A stretch of 64,000 nucleotides of DNA from an uncultured Spirochaetales bacterium (lineage in GTDB: Bacteria; Spirochaetota; Spirochaetia; Sphaerochaetales; Sphaerochaetaceae), in NCBI GenBank assembly GCA_949285785.1, contig CASEAG010000028.1, positions 62,001-126,000 of the forward strand, in the 5' to 3' direction. Numbering within the stretch: the first letter of the stretch is position 1; each line of letters begins with the position of its first letter. This document shows, piece after piece, positions 35,726 to 44,677 of this stretch. The notes under the pieces were generated by a model that searched no databases, was not told where the DNA came from, and saw only the letters and a list, made by a program, of their open reading frames with translations. Position numbers and translations under genes: made by a program.

Positions 35726-37450
35726 CTATGCCCTCACCTTCTGTCTGTACGTATTCACCAGGGCTTCCCTGTACTGCGCGAACCTCTCGTCGTCCAGCGC
35801 GATGCCGTTCCAGTCGAGGAAGGCCTGGCGCAGCTGGTTGAAGAAGACTCTGGCATCGCTCTTGGATGCGATGTCGTAGTCGCTCATGAGAATGTCGTAC
35901 AGGATGTCGAAGCTCTCTCTCTGACGATCCGGGACCACGGCGAAGTCGACGGGATCGAACGAGTTCTGCTGCAGATAGACGGCATCAAGCAGCTCGCCTT
36001 TCTGATAGACGATGTAGTCCTCGAGACTGGTGCCCTCCTCTCCCACGACCTTCATCATCTGATTGACCTCGTTGCCATGTGAAAGGATCTCATAAGCCTT
36101 CGTCACCTTGTCCTGGTCGATGATTCCCGTGTACTTTGACCAGGAGTCGAGCGGATCGATCGCAGGATACTTTCTTGCATCGGAGCGCTCCCTGGACAGT
36201 CCATGGAAGGCGCCGACGACCTTCAGCGTCGCCTGCGTGACGGGCTCCTCGAAGTTTCCGCCTGCCGGAGAGACCGTGCCTCCGATCGTCACGGAGGCGA
36301 TGGTGCCGTCCTTAAGGCGCACCTTTCCCGCCCTCTCGTAGAACTCGGCGATCCTGGATTCGAGGTATGCCGGGAAGGCCTCCTCACCTGGAATCTCCTC
36401 GAGACGTCCGCTCATCTCCCTCATGGCCTGTGCCCAGCGGGATGTCGAATCGGCAAGCAGCAGGACGTCAAGCCCCATGTTCCTGTAGTACTCCGCCAGA
36501 GTCGCTGCGGTGTAGACCGAGGCCTCTCTGGCCGCAACGGGCATCGATGAGGTGTTGCAGATTATGATCGTGCGCTCCATGAGCGAACGTCCCGTCCTGG
36601 GGTCGACCAGCTCGGGGAACTCCTTGAGGACCTCGACGACCTCTCCGGCACGCTCGCCGCAGGCCGCGATGATGACGATGTCGACATCGGCGTTGCGGCT
36701 GGTCAGGTGCTGGAGCACCGTCTTGCCTGCTCCGAAGGGACCGGGTGTGCAGTAGGTTCCACCCTTGGCGACGGGAAGGAATGTGTCGATGATGCGGATC
36801 TTCGTCACCATCGGCTCGTCAGGCATCAGCCTCTCCTCATAGCATCCGATCGCCTTCTTCACAGGCCAGTCGAAGACCATGGAAAGACTCTTCTTCTGCC
36901 TGCCGTCGCTGATGACGGCGATCTCGCTTCTGACGTTGTATGTACCATCCGGGACGATCGACTCGACCTTCCACTGTCCTTGCAGGCCGAAGGGCACCAT
37001 GATGTGATGTGTGAAGGAGCCTTCGGGAACCGTACCCAGCGTATCTCCCGCAACCACGATGTCACCGGCCTTGGCGACTGCCGTGAAAGGCCAGTCGCGA
37101 TCCGGAATCGCGTCCAGATAGACACCGCGCTGCAGGAAGTTGCCGCACTTGTCCGCAAGCTCCGGAAGCGGGTTCTGAAGACCATCGTAGACCTGGCTGA
37201 GAAGCCCGGGGCCGAGCTCAACGGAAAGCAGCTCGCCGGAGAACTCGACCTCGTCTCCCACGCCGACACCCGTCGTCATCTCGTACACCTGCATGGATGC
37301 GACGCCGTCGCTGATCCTGATGACCTCGCTCTTGAGCCGGGTGTCCCCGACCTTTATGTAGGCGACCTCGTTCTTGACTATGTCGCCTTCGAATCGGACG
37401 TTGACCATGTTGCCGTTGACGCTGACCACATGTCCCTTCTTCTGTGCCAT
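35726..37450 (-). CDS. atpA: V-type ATPase subunit A (catalytic)
   Basis: The 574-residue catalytic subunit hydrolyses ATP to rotate the central stalk (or makes ATP in reverse). It has the N-terminal barrel (KGHVVSVNGNMVNVRFEG), a non-homologous insertion typical of V-type A subunits, Walker A GPFGAGKT and the ADSTSRWAQAMREMSGRL segment. It lies 10 nt downstream of the DUF2764 gene. Confidence 0.97.
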   Translation of the reverse strand: MAQKKGHVVSVNGNMVNVRFEGDIVKNEVAYIKVGDTRLKSEVIRISDGVASMQVYEMTTGVGVGDEVEFSGELLSVELGPGLLSQVYDGLQNPLPELADKCGNFLQRGVYLDAIPDRDWPFTAVAKAGDIVVAGDTLGTVPEGSFTHHIMVPFGLQGQWKVESIVPDGTYNVRSEIAVISDGRQKKSLSMVFDWPVKKAIGCYEERLMPDEPMVTKIRIIDTFLPVAKGGTYCTPGPFGAGKTVLQHLTSRNADVDIVIIAACGERAGEVVEVLKEFPELVDPRTGRSLMERTIIICNTSSMPVAAREASVYTAATLAEYYRNMGLDVLLLADSTSRWAQAMREMSGRLEEIPGEEAFPAYLESRIAEFYERAGKVRLKDGTIASVTIGGTVSPAGGNFEEPVTQATLKVVGAFHGLSRERSDARKYPAIDPLDSWSKYTGIIDQDKVTKAYEILSHGNEVNQMMKVVGEEGTSLEDYIVYQKGELLDAVYLQQNSFDPVDFAVVPDRQRESFDILYDILMSDYDIASKSDARVFFNQLRQAFLDWNGIALDDERFAQYREALVNTYRQKVRA

Positions 37451-37460
37451 ATATGTCCCC

Positions 37461-38000
37461 TTATTCGAATATTTCCCTTCTCAGCTGACCGAAGAGCGAG
37501 TCGAACTCCGCCCTTCCCCTTTCCCTGGTGAAAGCGTTGCGCCGGGCAAGCAGCTGGAGCTTGAGCGCATAGCTTATCAGGAAGGTCAGATCCCATTCAT
37601 GGCCGAAGCCGATGTTCCTGTCCAGATAGTCGAAGTAAAGCGAGAGCAGTATCCTCTCGCCCTCGAGCGGATCGGCCTCCATCACCGCCTTCTTCACAGC
37701 CGATGTGACCATGGCGTCCTTCTCGCCGTCGTTGACGTACTCGTCACCGCCCATGCCGAGCGCCTGGCTGCGCTGCCAGGCAAGCTCCCTGTTCACCATG
37801 CTTCTGAAACGCGTGTAACCCTCGACGAAGTCGTTGCCTTTGACGACATCGTTCGTCAGGGCGACACGGGAAAGGATTCCATAGTCCTTCCTGGAGATGC
37901 GTGGCCGGCACATGGCGAGGAAATCCTCCACGGACATGAAGCTCTCGCTGTCGCTTCTTATGGCAGGCAGGGATGGAACGAAATAGTAGTAGTTCGCCAT
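37461..38000 (-). CDS. V-ATPase-associated DUF2764 protein
   Basis: A 179-residue, mainly helical protein starting MANYYYFVPSLP, a start typical of DUF2764 proteins found between atpE and atpA in Borrelia, Treponema and some Bacteroidetes. No subunit C or F gene is seen in this operon, so it may fill the stalk or connecting role of subunit C; that is an inference from gene order, not a proven function. Confidence 0.85.
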   Translation of the reverse strand: MANYYYFVPSLPAIRSDSESFMSVEDFLAMCRPRISRKDYGILSRVALTNDVVKGNDFVEGYTRFRSMVNRELAWQRSQALGMGGDEYVNDGEKDAMVTSAVKKAVMEADPLEGERILLSLYFDYLDRNIGFGHEWDLTFLISYALKLQLLARRNAFTRERGRAEFDSLFGQLRREIFE

Positions 38001-38013
38001 CGCTGAAGCGACC

Positions 38014-38598
38014 TCAGTCGAAGACCAGCGCCTTGACGGCGTCGCTCAGATAGGGCTTGAGAAGACCGGCCATCTCGTCGGCGGACAGGTCGATGTAGCC
38101 GCTTCCATCATTGGACACGAGACGTGCTCCGTCATAACCCGTTCCGACCTTGAGCGCAAGTCCGTTCTTCAGCTTCGATGCCAGAGATGAGGACAGAGAG
38201 GAAACGAGTGTCTGGGCATCCTCTCCTGCAATCTCGATCGTGGTATCCTTCAGACCGGCTTCGACGACCGCCGCGACCAGCTTCGCCACAAGATCCTTGT
38301 CAAAGGACGAAGCGATCTGCTGCGAGAGTATCTTCGTCAGCTGGTCGTTGATCTCGCCCTTGAGGGAAAGGGCGACGTCCCTGGACGCCTGCACGAGGGA
38401 CGCCTTTGTGCTCTGCTGTCTGAGCTCGCACTCCTTTGTGGCGTCGTCGATCATCTTCGCCGCGTTCTCGCGGGCCTCCTTGACGATCCTGTCAGCCTCA
38501 CCCTTCGCCTGGGCGATTATCCTGTCCCTTTCCCGATTGGCCTCATCCAGACCCTCCTTGCGGATGGAATCGACCAGGTCCTGAATCTGCTGTTCCAT
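38014..38598 (-). CDS. atpE: V-type ATPase subunit E (peripheral stalk)
   Basis: A 194-residue protein with a long N-terminal helix rich in Glu/Arg/Ala (MEQQIQDLVDSIRKEG onward, about residues 1-95) and a globular C-terminal domain, as in the E subunit of the peripheral stalk. ATG 38598 is preceded by AAGGTGG; the frame is open further up, but that part is the leader. It is the first gene of the V-ATPase operon. Confidence 0.9.
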   Translation of the reverse strand: MEQQIQDLVDSIRKEGLDEANRERDRIIAQAKGEADRIVKEARENAAKMIDDATKECELRQQSTKASLVQASRDVALSLKGEINDQLTKILSQQIASSFDKDLVAKLVAAVVEAGLKDTTIEIAGEDAQTLVSSLSSSLASKLKNGLALKVGTGYDGARLVSNDGSGYIDLSADEMAGLLKPYLSDAVKALVFD

Positions 38599-38658
38599 AA
38601 GATCCACCTTCCAGTGAAATTCACATGGCTCCCGTTTTCCAGAGATGCCATACGGCAA

Positions 38659-38664
38659 AGTATA
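38659..38664 (-). promoter_or_regulatory. -10 box of the V-ATPase operon promoter
   Basis: TATACT on the minus strand lies 60 nt before atpE; the region upstream is T-rich but has no clear -35 match at 17 nt. Confidence 0.4.
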
Positions 38665-38841
38665 ATCGAAAAAGACAAAAATGAAACCTTGATTGCAAAG
38701 AAATTGATATTTCCACATCAGTGTGTACGGATGGGAGGAACGGCTGGAACAAAGGCACACATCCTGAGGAACATGGATGTCATGGGGCAGAGCCTCATCG
38801 TACGACCTGACCGCGCACCCGGCCAAGCCGCACACACAAGA

Positions 38842-39759
38842 CTATGAGAGGATGAAGCCGGTCCTGTGGTTCATGGCCGAGTCGACATGGTACTGCCAGC
38901 CGACATCGCTGAGCCAGCTGTCTATGCCGCCCACTCCACGCACCGCCGCGGCGATCGTCAGATAGGTCCGTCTGTACGCCGGCAGATCCATCGGATGCCA
39001 GGCACTCTCAAGCTCATGGGGAGAGGCTGGAAGGACGGCGAAGTTGAAGGTCCCTCCGTCCACCGCCGAGACCTTGAGATGTCTGTCGCCTGCTCTCATG
39101 TCCAGGCAGCTGGTCTCCATGTGCATCCCATAATCCTGTGCCATTGCATATGGACAGGTCGGACAGCCCTCCTGGAAGAAATGGCCACTCCGGCCCCCGT
39201 ACATCCTGTCGGGATAGGTCTCTCCCGACAGTCCATCCCACTCGTAGGAGTCGATTCTGAACGGAAGAGCGAAGCGCATCCCGCATACCGGCAGCTCCGG
39301 AAGACCCGGAACCCCTTCATAGGAGTAGTCCACCCTCACCCCGTCCTGACCTTCGGCAAGGGAATACGTCACCTCGACGCCGGCCTTCGGCTCGGTGCAT
39401 GTAGCATACTTGAACGTAATCGACATGGCACATGCATGGCGAAGCGGGGAATCCAGCAGCGCATTATTCGAGGGAGCGGTCAGATCCTGACAAGCAAGCC
39501 GTGTCCCGTCTATCGTCGCCTCGAACGACACGACATCGCTGAACAGGTCCGCACCCATCCACATCGCGGAGCGCTTCGAGAATCCGTTTCCACGGTCGTT
39601 GTCGGTCGTGGCGCGCCAGAAGGAGAGATACGGAACACGGTACAGATACTCCCGGCCCTCCTTCTCCAGGCTGTCAAGTCCGCCCTTGTCATAGGCGAAG
39701 ATGTAATGCGTGCCGTCGTGGGCCACACCTAGAGATACATCACCAAAGACGATTTCCAT
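38842..39759 (-). CDS. lacM: beta-galactosidase small subunit (LacM-like)
   Basis: A 305-residue protein equal to the C-terminal Bgal_small_N domain of LacZ. The start IVFGDVSLGV and the run FWRATTDNDRGNGF are strongly typical of LacM of lactobacilli. It completes the active enzyme with the large subunit encoded just upstream; the two genes overlap by 20 nt, which would keep the subunits at equal dose. There is no signal peptide. Confidence 0.92.
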   Translation of the reverse strand: MEIVFGDVSLGVAHDGTHYIFAYDKGGLDSLEKEGREYLYRVPYLSFWRATTDNDRGNGFSKRSAMWMGADLFSDVVSFEATIDGTRLACQDLTAPSNNALLDSPLRHACAMSITFKYATCTEPKAGVEVTYSLAEGQDGVRVDYSYEGVPGLPELPVCGMRFALPFRIDSYEWDGLSGETYPDRMYGGRSGHFFQEGCPTCPYAMAQDYGMHMETSCLDMRAGDRHLKVSAVDGGTFNFAVLPASPHELESAWHPMDLPAYRRTYLTIAAAVRGVGGIDSWLSDVGWQYHVDSAMNHRTGFILS

Positions 39760-41587
39760 ACACGGCCTCCACTTCCTGGAATCCAGGCTTCATGTTGCGC
39801 TCGGCGTCGACTATGCCGTTGCAGCTGAACTCGTAGTCGCTGCGCTTCTCTGCGAAATCGCCACCATAGGCGAGATAGCGCTCACCAGTGGCCTCGTCGG
39901 TCCTGTAGAGGGCCTGGTCGATGAAGTCCCAGATATATCCGCCGACGTAGCCCAGGTACTCGTCGAACAGGTCGTCGTACTCCTTGAGGCCACCCAGGCT
40001 GTTTCCCATCGAGTGCATGTATTCGCAAAGCAGGAACGGCTTGCTCCCATCCTTCTCCAAGTACTTGCGCACACGCTGTGGGGGAGCATACATCTGGCTC
40101 TCCACATCGCTGACCGAGCTTTTCATCTCCGGTCTGTGGAACACGCCCTCGTAATGCACGAGACGGCCGTCGTCGACGCACTTGTAATAGTCGTTCATCG
40201 CCTGGATGCACTCTCCGCACCAGCTCTCGTTGCCCAGAGACCAGAAGATGATGGACGTATGGTTCTTCAACAGCTCGAAGTTCGAGACGCAGCGGTCCAA
40301 GACGAGGTCCTTCCACTCGGGTCTGTCGCCGGGCACGTTCCAGCTCGGCTCCACAGCACTGTTCTTCTGCCATGAGCCATGGCTCTCCATGTTCGTCTCC
40401 GCCATGACGTAGATGCCTGCCTCGTCGCACATGGAATACCACTCCACCCTGTCCGGATAGTGGCAGGTGCGAACGCTGTTGCATCTTGCCTGCCGTATGA
40501 GGTCGATGTCCCTATGCATGTCGTCGAGGGTTATCGAACGCCCGCCTGATGGAGACCATTCATGTCTGTTCACCCCGCAGATGACAAGCCGGTGGTAGTT
40601 GTACATCACCATCCCGTTCTCGACCTCTATATGGTTGAAGCCGATCCTGTAGGGGATGTATTCGACCACATCGCCGGCGGCGTCGTATACGGTGATCGAG
40701 AAGTCGTACAGCTTCGGGGCCCTGTAATGGTACTGTCCCACGAATGGTATGGAGAAGACTTCGCTCTGCCAGGAGGTGACGGAGGCATCGAGATCCAACG
40801 ACCCCGATACAAGGTCCCCGAGCCGGTATTCGAGTCTTCCCCTGAATGACGGGTCGCCATATGAGAGCCTGAGTCTCAGCGAGAACGTACCCGACTCGTC
40901 CCTCATCAGGTCGGTCTTCGCCCACATGTCGTCCACATGGCAGGAAGGGATGCTGTACAGGTAGACGGGGCGGAAGATGCCCGAGAAGCGGAAGAAGTCC
41001 TGGTCCTCGATCCAGCTGGCCTTGCTCCTCTTGTAGACCTCGACGCAGAGCCTGTTGCCACGTTCACGAACCAGGTCGGTGATCTCGAACTCGCTGGGGG
41101 TGAAGCTGTCCTCGGCATAGCCGACGAACCGTCCGTTGAGATAGACGTACATCGCGCACTCGACGCCGTCGAAGCGCAGGATGATGCGCTGCCCCGCCAT
41201 CCTTGCAGGCAGGTCGAAGCGCCTGATGTACTGGCTGACCGGGTTGTCGTGCGGCACCATCGGCGGGCGGAGCATCTCCCTCCCCTCCCAAGGGTACATC
41301 GTGTTTATGTACTGCACCTGTCCATGTCCCTGGAGCTCGACATGGCCCGGCACCTGGATCTTCCCGATCCTCCTGCTTCGGAAGCCCGGGAGGTGGAAGT
41401 CCTTCTCCCTCTCCTCCGGCGTCGCCGACCAGATGAAGTCCCACTGCCCGTCGAGACTGTGGAAGAAGGATGAGCGGCCGCGCTCCGCCTCCTTCCTGTC
41501 ACGATAGTGCACATGGTCGCTGTGAGCATCACGCCTGTTCACCCTGAAGACAGCAGGGTCTGATAGCCAGCCAAGATCCGGATTCAT
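39740..41587 (-). CDS. lacL: beta-galactosidase large subunit (LacL-like, GH2)
   Basis: A 615-residue GH2 protein with the sugar-binding, immunoglobulin-like and TIM-barrel domains but not the C-terminal small domain. The acid/base Glu is in SLGNESWCGE and the nucleophile Glu in FLLCEYMHSMGNS. NRHEWSPSGGR and TCHYPD are further GH2 barrel motifs. AAGGAG precedes the ATG at 41587. It acts in the cytoplasm on lactose or other beta-galactosides with LacM. The split from single-chain LacZ is natural and not a frameshift, because both halves have their own starts. Confidence 0.93.
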   Translation of the reverse strand: MNPDLGWLSDPAVFRVNRRDAHSDHVHYRDRKEAERGRSSFFHSLDGQWDFIWSATPEEREKDFHLPGFRSRRIGKIQVPGHVELQGHGQVQYINTMYPWEGREMLRPPMVPHDNPVSQYIRRFDLPARMAGQRIILRFDGVECAMYVYLNGRFVGYAEDSFTPSEFEITDLVRERGNRLCVEVYKRSKASWIEDQDFFRFSGIFRPVYLYSIPSCHVDDMWAKTDLMRDESGTFSLRLRLSYGDPSFRGRLEYRLGDLVSGSLDLDASVTSWQSEVFSIPFVGQYHYRAPKLYDFSITVYDAAGDVVEYIPYRIGFNHIEVENGMVMYNYHRLVICGVNRHEWSPSGGRSITLDDMHRDIDLIRQARCNSVRTCHYPDRVEWYSMCDEAGIYVMAETNMESHGSWQKNSAVEPSWNVPGDRPEWKDLVLDRCVSNFELLKNHTSIIFWSLGNESWCGECIQAMNDYYKCVDDGRLVHYEGVFHRPEMKSSVSDVESQMYAPPQRVRKYLEKDGSKPFLLCEYMHSMGNSLGGLKEYDDLFDEYLGYVGGYIWDFIDQALYRTDEATGERYLAYGGDFAEKRSDYEFSCNGIVDAERNMKPGFQEVEAVYGNRLW

Positions 41588-41609
41588 CGAAAGACTCCTT
41601 ACGGATTCG

Positions 41610-41639
41610 ATGATACAGGCTGAAACCAGACGAATTCAA
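41610..41639 (-). promoter_or_regulatory. promoter of lacLM
   Basis: Minus-strand TTGAAT (41639-41634), an 18-nt spacer and TATCAT (41615-41610). The spacer contains GTTTCA, a possible operator half-site. Confidence 0.6.
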
Positions 41640-41663
41640 GAACGGGAGACACTGGAAGGCATG

Positions 41664-41692
41664 TTCACATTCATCCCGTTTGCGGATATCCT
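41664..41692 (+). promoter_or_regulatory. promoter of the small GIY-YIG gene
   Basis: TTCACA and TATCCT are separated by exactly 17 nt; the predicted start is about 15 nt before the ATG at 41714. Confidence 0.5.
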
Positions 41693-41713
41693 CTGCATGA
41701 GGCGGATGGACGG

Positions 41714-41989
41714 ATGAGCTGCGGAGTCTACAGGATATACAATCTCAAGACGGATATGACCTATCTCGGCGTGAGCGACGACGTGGAGAACGTCGCAGCG
41801 AAGGAGCGCTTCAGCCTGGACCTGGGCATGCATCCGTGCCCAAGTCTACAGGAAGACTACACGAAGACCGGATTGGAGCTTTTCGTCATCGAGGTCATGG
41901 CGACATGTCCCCAGGATGAACTGGAGACATGCCGTGACGAGGTCCGCATGCGGCTCGAGTCTACCGGTTGCCGCTTCTATCCTCTCTGA
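41714..41989 (+). CDS. small stand-alone GIY-YIG-fold protein
   Basis: A 91-residue protein that consists of little more than the GIY-YIG fold: GVYRIYN at residues 4-10, the YLGVS strand at about 17-21, then helix and the H-x4-LQEDY stretch and LELFVIEVM. The first motif reads GVY and the second YLG; the usual helix Arg may be the one in AKERF. It could be a minimal endonuclease or an inactive DNA-binding relative. Its 3' end overlaps the 3' end of uridine phosphorylase by 29 nt on the opposite strand. Confidence 0.7.
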   Translation: MSCGVYRIYNLKTDMTYLGVSDDVENVAAKERFSLDLGMHPCPSLQEDYTKTGLELFVIEVMATCPQDELETCRDEVRMRLESTGCRFYPL

Positions 41990-42746
41990 TCAGTTCTCTC
42001 AGGCCTTCTATCGCGACCTTTATCGCAGGAGTCGTGTCATGGAGCTTCGGATTGTCCATGCCCAGCTTCTCCCTTTCCTGGTTGCCTACGACGAAGAAGG
42101 CGCTTCCCGCCCTTGCCCCCAGACGCGCGGCCACGGTGAACAGCGCGGCGCTCTCCATCTCGCTCGCCAGCACGCCCAGTCTCTTCCAGGCCTCCCACTT
42201 GTTCAAAAGTTCGTAGCTGACGGGCATCTCGTCGGGATCGTGCTGTCCATAGAAGCTGTCCTTGCACTGGACTACACCCATGTGGTAGCGCATGCCGAGC
42301 TTCATGGCACCCTGCTTCAATGCCATCGCGACATCGAACGAGGCGACTGCAGGGAACTCGATCGGAGCATACTCGCGGCTGGTCCCCTCCATTCTCACGG
42401 CACCCGTCGCAATCACGACATCCCCGCCGATGACAGGCAGGGCGATGCCGCCGCAGGTTCCCATCCTGATGAAGGTGTCGCTCCCGCATTTGAACAGCTC
42501 CTCCATGGCAATGGAGGCGCTCGGCCCGCCGATGCCGGTGCTGGTGACGCTGACCATCTCGCCATCCAGATGACCTGTGTATGTGACGAACTCCCTGGAG
42601 TCGGCCACAGGATGTGCATCATCGAGGTACTGTGCAATCAATGGCACACGCTTGGGATCGCCCGGCAGGATCACATAGCGCCCGACATCCCCCTTCTTCG
42701 TGTGCAGATGGTACTGGATCCCCGTACCGTTCATGTAATCAGACAT
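41961..42746 (-). CDS. udp: uridine phosphorylase (nucleoside phosphorylase family)
   Basis: A 261-residue cytoplasmic enzyme that splits uridine and phosphate to uracil and ribose 1-phosphate. Seen are [10 protein letters not shown] (phosphate loop), the MGTCGGI stretch and the SEMESAALF motif near residue 190 (nucleoside-binding Glu/Met/Glu). GAGGAG lies 7 nt before the ATG. It diverges from the LysO-like pair. Uridine is the probable substrate, but related purine enzymes share the fold. Confidence 0.92.
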   Translation of the reverse strand: MSDYMNGTGIQYHLHTKKGDVGRYVILPGDPKRVPLIAQYLDDAHPVADSREFVTYTGHLDGEMVSVTSTGIGGPSASIAMEELFKCGSDTFIRMGTCGGIALPVIGGDVVIATGAVRMEGTSREYAPIEFPAVASFDVAMALKQGAMKLGMRYHMGVVQCKDSFYGQHDPDEMPVSYELLNKWEAWKRLGVLASEMESAALFTVAARLGARAGSAFFVVGNQEREKLGMDNPKLHDTTPAIKVAIEGLRELIREDRSGNR

Positions 42747-42849
42747 ATGTCATCTCCTCATGGAAAACCATAGGATAACACATCGTGTCGACTTGTGGAA
42801 AACATTCGTCGAAATCCTTATAATCCCACTTCGTTCAAGGATTCTGAAT

Positions 42850-43143
42850 ATGCTCTACATAATCTGCATGGTCACCGGACTGCTGCTCTCGCGCGCCCTC
42901 CGGCTCGAACGCATCGCTCGTCCCATAGGCTGGGGCCAGACTGCGGTGACGCTCATACTCATAGCCTGCATGGGCTACAGGCTTGGCAGCAGGCCGGACT
43001 TCATCCACGAGCTGTCCTCGATGGGACTGATGAGTCTGCTGTACTGCATCGTCCCCTCGGTCTTCTCGATAGCGCTGGTGTATGTCGTCACGAGATTCCT
43101 TCTCAAGGAGAAGAAGAACGGGAGGAACCGCGACTCATGGTGA
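42850..43143 (+). CDS. LysO-like exporter, N-terminal half (separate small membrane protein)
   Basis: A 97-residue membrane protein with three predicted helices (MLYIICMVTGLLL, WGQTAVTLILIA, LLYCIVPSVFSIALVYVV). It corresponds to the N-terminal part of LysO (YbjE, DUF340) amino-acid exporters, here encoded separately and overlapping the next gene by 7 nt. The chosen ATG follows AAGGA at 8 nt; an upstream in-frame ATG at 42760 would add 30 polar residues. Confidence 0.75.
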   Translation: MLYIICMVTGLLLSRALRLERIARPIGWGQTAVTLILIACMGYRLGSRPDFIHELSSMGLMSLLYCIVPSVFSIALVYVVTRFLLKEKKNGRNRDSW

Positions 43144-43736
43144 TACTCGCTCTAATCGCCCTCCTGATCGGCACTCTTGCCGGCATGCTTGCGCCACAGA
43201 GCGACATGCTGGCCGTCCTGACCGATGCCACCGACATATATCTCGTCGTCCTCATGGTCCTCGTCGGAATCACGATCGGCTTCAACGAAGGTATCGTCGA
43301 GAAGCTGAAGAGGCATACGCTGCACATCATAGTGGTTCCGACCTGCATCATAGTCGCGACCATACTCGGCGGCGTCGCCTGCTCCTTCATCTCGGGCTAC
43401 CCCATGAACATCTCCACGGCGATTGCGGCCGGTCTGGGCTGGTACAGCCTGTCCGGCGTCACGATGACGAACCTGGTAGGAGCACAGATCGGCACGATAA
43501 CGTTCATGAGCTCGCTGATGAGGGAGATCTTCAGCTTCATGACGATTCCATTCATAAGCCGGTATCTGAACTACTCGAGTGCAATCGCACCGGCCGCGGC
43601 GACAAGCGAGGACACGACGCTGGGCATGATGATAAAGTACACGGATGCGGAGCACGTGGTCGTCAGTCTTCTCAACGGGACGATAATCTCCGCAGCGGTG
43701 CCATTCCTCATCCCGCTGTGCCTGGCGGTGTTCTGA
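43137..43736 (+). CDS. LysO-like exporter, C-terminal half (DUF340)
   Basis: A 199-residue protein with about six helices, containing the DUF340/LysO core GLGWYSLSGV and SSLMREIFSFM. LysO of E. coli exports lysine; here the protein is split into two coupled genes, as in some Firmicutes. The ATG overlaps the stop of the first gene. The substrate (lysine or another basic amino acid) is inferred from the family. Confidence 0.82.
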   Translation: MVILALIALLIGTLAGMLAPQSDMLAVLTDATDIYLVVLMVLVGITIGFNEGIVEKLKRHTLHIIVVPTCIIVATILGGVACSFISGYPMNISTAIAAGLGWYSLSGVTMTNLVGAQIGTITFMSSLMREIFSFMTIPFISRYLNYSSAIAPAAATSEDTTLGMMIKYTDAEHVVVSLLNGTIISAAVPFLIPLCLAVF

Positions 43737-43775
43737 TCAGACTTTTAGCAGGAAACCAATCTTTGGCGGATACGC

Positions 43776-43820
43776 TGAAACCGGTTTCAGTGAAACTCGA
43801 TTCAGTGAAACCGGATTCAG
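43776..43820. repeat. three tandem 15-bp near-palindromic repeats
   Basis: Units 43776-43790, 43791-43805 and 43806-43820 share the consensus TGAAACCGGATTCAG without spacers. The first unit plus the base before it is the perfect palindrome CTGAAACCGGTTTCAG. The site lies between two convergent genes, in a 140-nt gap with no other feature. Confidence 0.8.
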
Positions 43821-43876
43821 CCAAATGCATTACACCGCATGAAACGGCAGTGAACCTATCGGGAACCGGCCCCGGA

Positions 43877-44665
43877 TCACAAGAAGACTCTGTTGTTGAA
43901 ATCCAGATGTATGCCTAACCACTTCCTGGCAAGGGGAAACCACTGCGAGGCGGATTCATAAGGCATTCCGCTGGCATCGTCGCCCAATGCCATGCCATGC
44001 AGTCCATGTTGAAACGCATGGTATTCACACGGTATGCCTGCATCGACCAGCGACGTGTAGAACATCAGCGAATTATGGATATCGACTGCATCATCATCCT
44101 GTGTATGCCATATGAATACGGGAGGACACCCATCCTCAACCTGGTTTTCAAGCGAAAAGTAACCTACCCGTTTTTCATCGCCATGGCACAGCGCAATCGT
44201 GCTTCCCTCATGGCCATATTCCCCCATTGTGGTCACCGGATAGCAGAGCACGGCACAATCAGGCCGCGAGGCAGCCCCGTAGCGTTTCCAATGACAGCAT
44301 GAGCAGGCAGCCAGATGCCCTCCGGCTGAAAAGCCCATGACGCCGATTCCGTCTCCTATTCCAAGCTCATCCTTCATGGCCCTGAGTCTGGATATGGCAA
44401 GTGCGAGCTCCTCTTCCGGCTCGCTTTCACGAATCGCATCTCCGACACTGTAATGCAGTGAGAAGACATTGTAGCCGGATGCATACAGGGCCGCTACCGC
44501 CTCATCCTCCTCCACTATCGACAGGAATGCATACCCGCCTCCAGGACAGACCACGATCGAGGGTCGTACGGAGAATGCCGCAGCCCTGTCCATCGTGTAA
44601 TCGGGATGAATCATCCCGATCAGCTTCGCACCGGCGTCCCCGATTCCGATTTCCACTTTTCTCAT
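43877..44665 (-). CDS. alpha/beta-hydrolase (acetyl-xylan esterase-like)
   Basis: A 262-residue cytoplasmic esterase. The oxyanion region is CPGGGY, the nucleophile elbow is GFSAGGHLA, the acid is in WHTQDDDAV and the His in QHGLHG. Such enzymes deacetylate short sugars. It is the last gene of the sugar ABC/GH43 operon, 12 nt after the ArsR-type regulator, which supports removal of acetyl groups from imported oligosaccharides. Confidence 0.87.
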   Translation of the reverse strand: MRKVEIGIGDAGAKLIGMIHPDYTMDRAAAFSVRPSIVVCPGGGYAFLSIVEEDEAVAALYASGYNVFSLHYSVGDAIRESEPEEELALAISRLRAMKDELGIGDGIGVMGFSAGGHLAACSCCHWKRYGAASRPDCAVLCYPVTTMGEYGHEGSTIALCHGDEKRVGYFSLENQVEDGCPPVFIWHTQDDDAVDIHNSLMFYTSLVDAGIPCEYHAFQHGLHGMALGDDASGMPYESASQWFPLARKWLGIHLDFNNRVFL

Positions 44666-44677
44666 AATATGTTCACC

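Noticed and set aside
43776-43820. CRISPR-like array
   Set aside because: The 15-bp units abut each other without spacers and there are no cas genes, so it is a plain tandem repeat.
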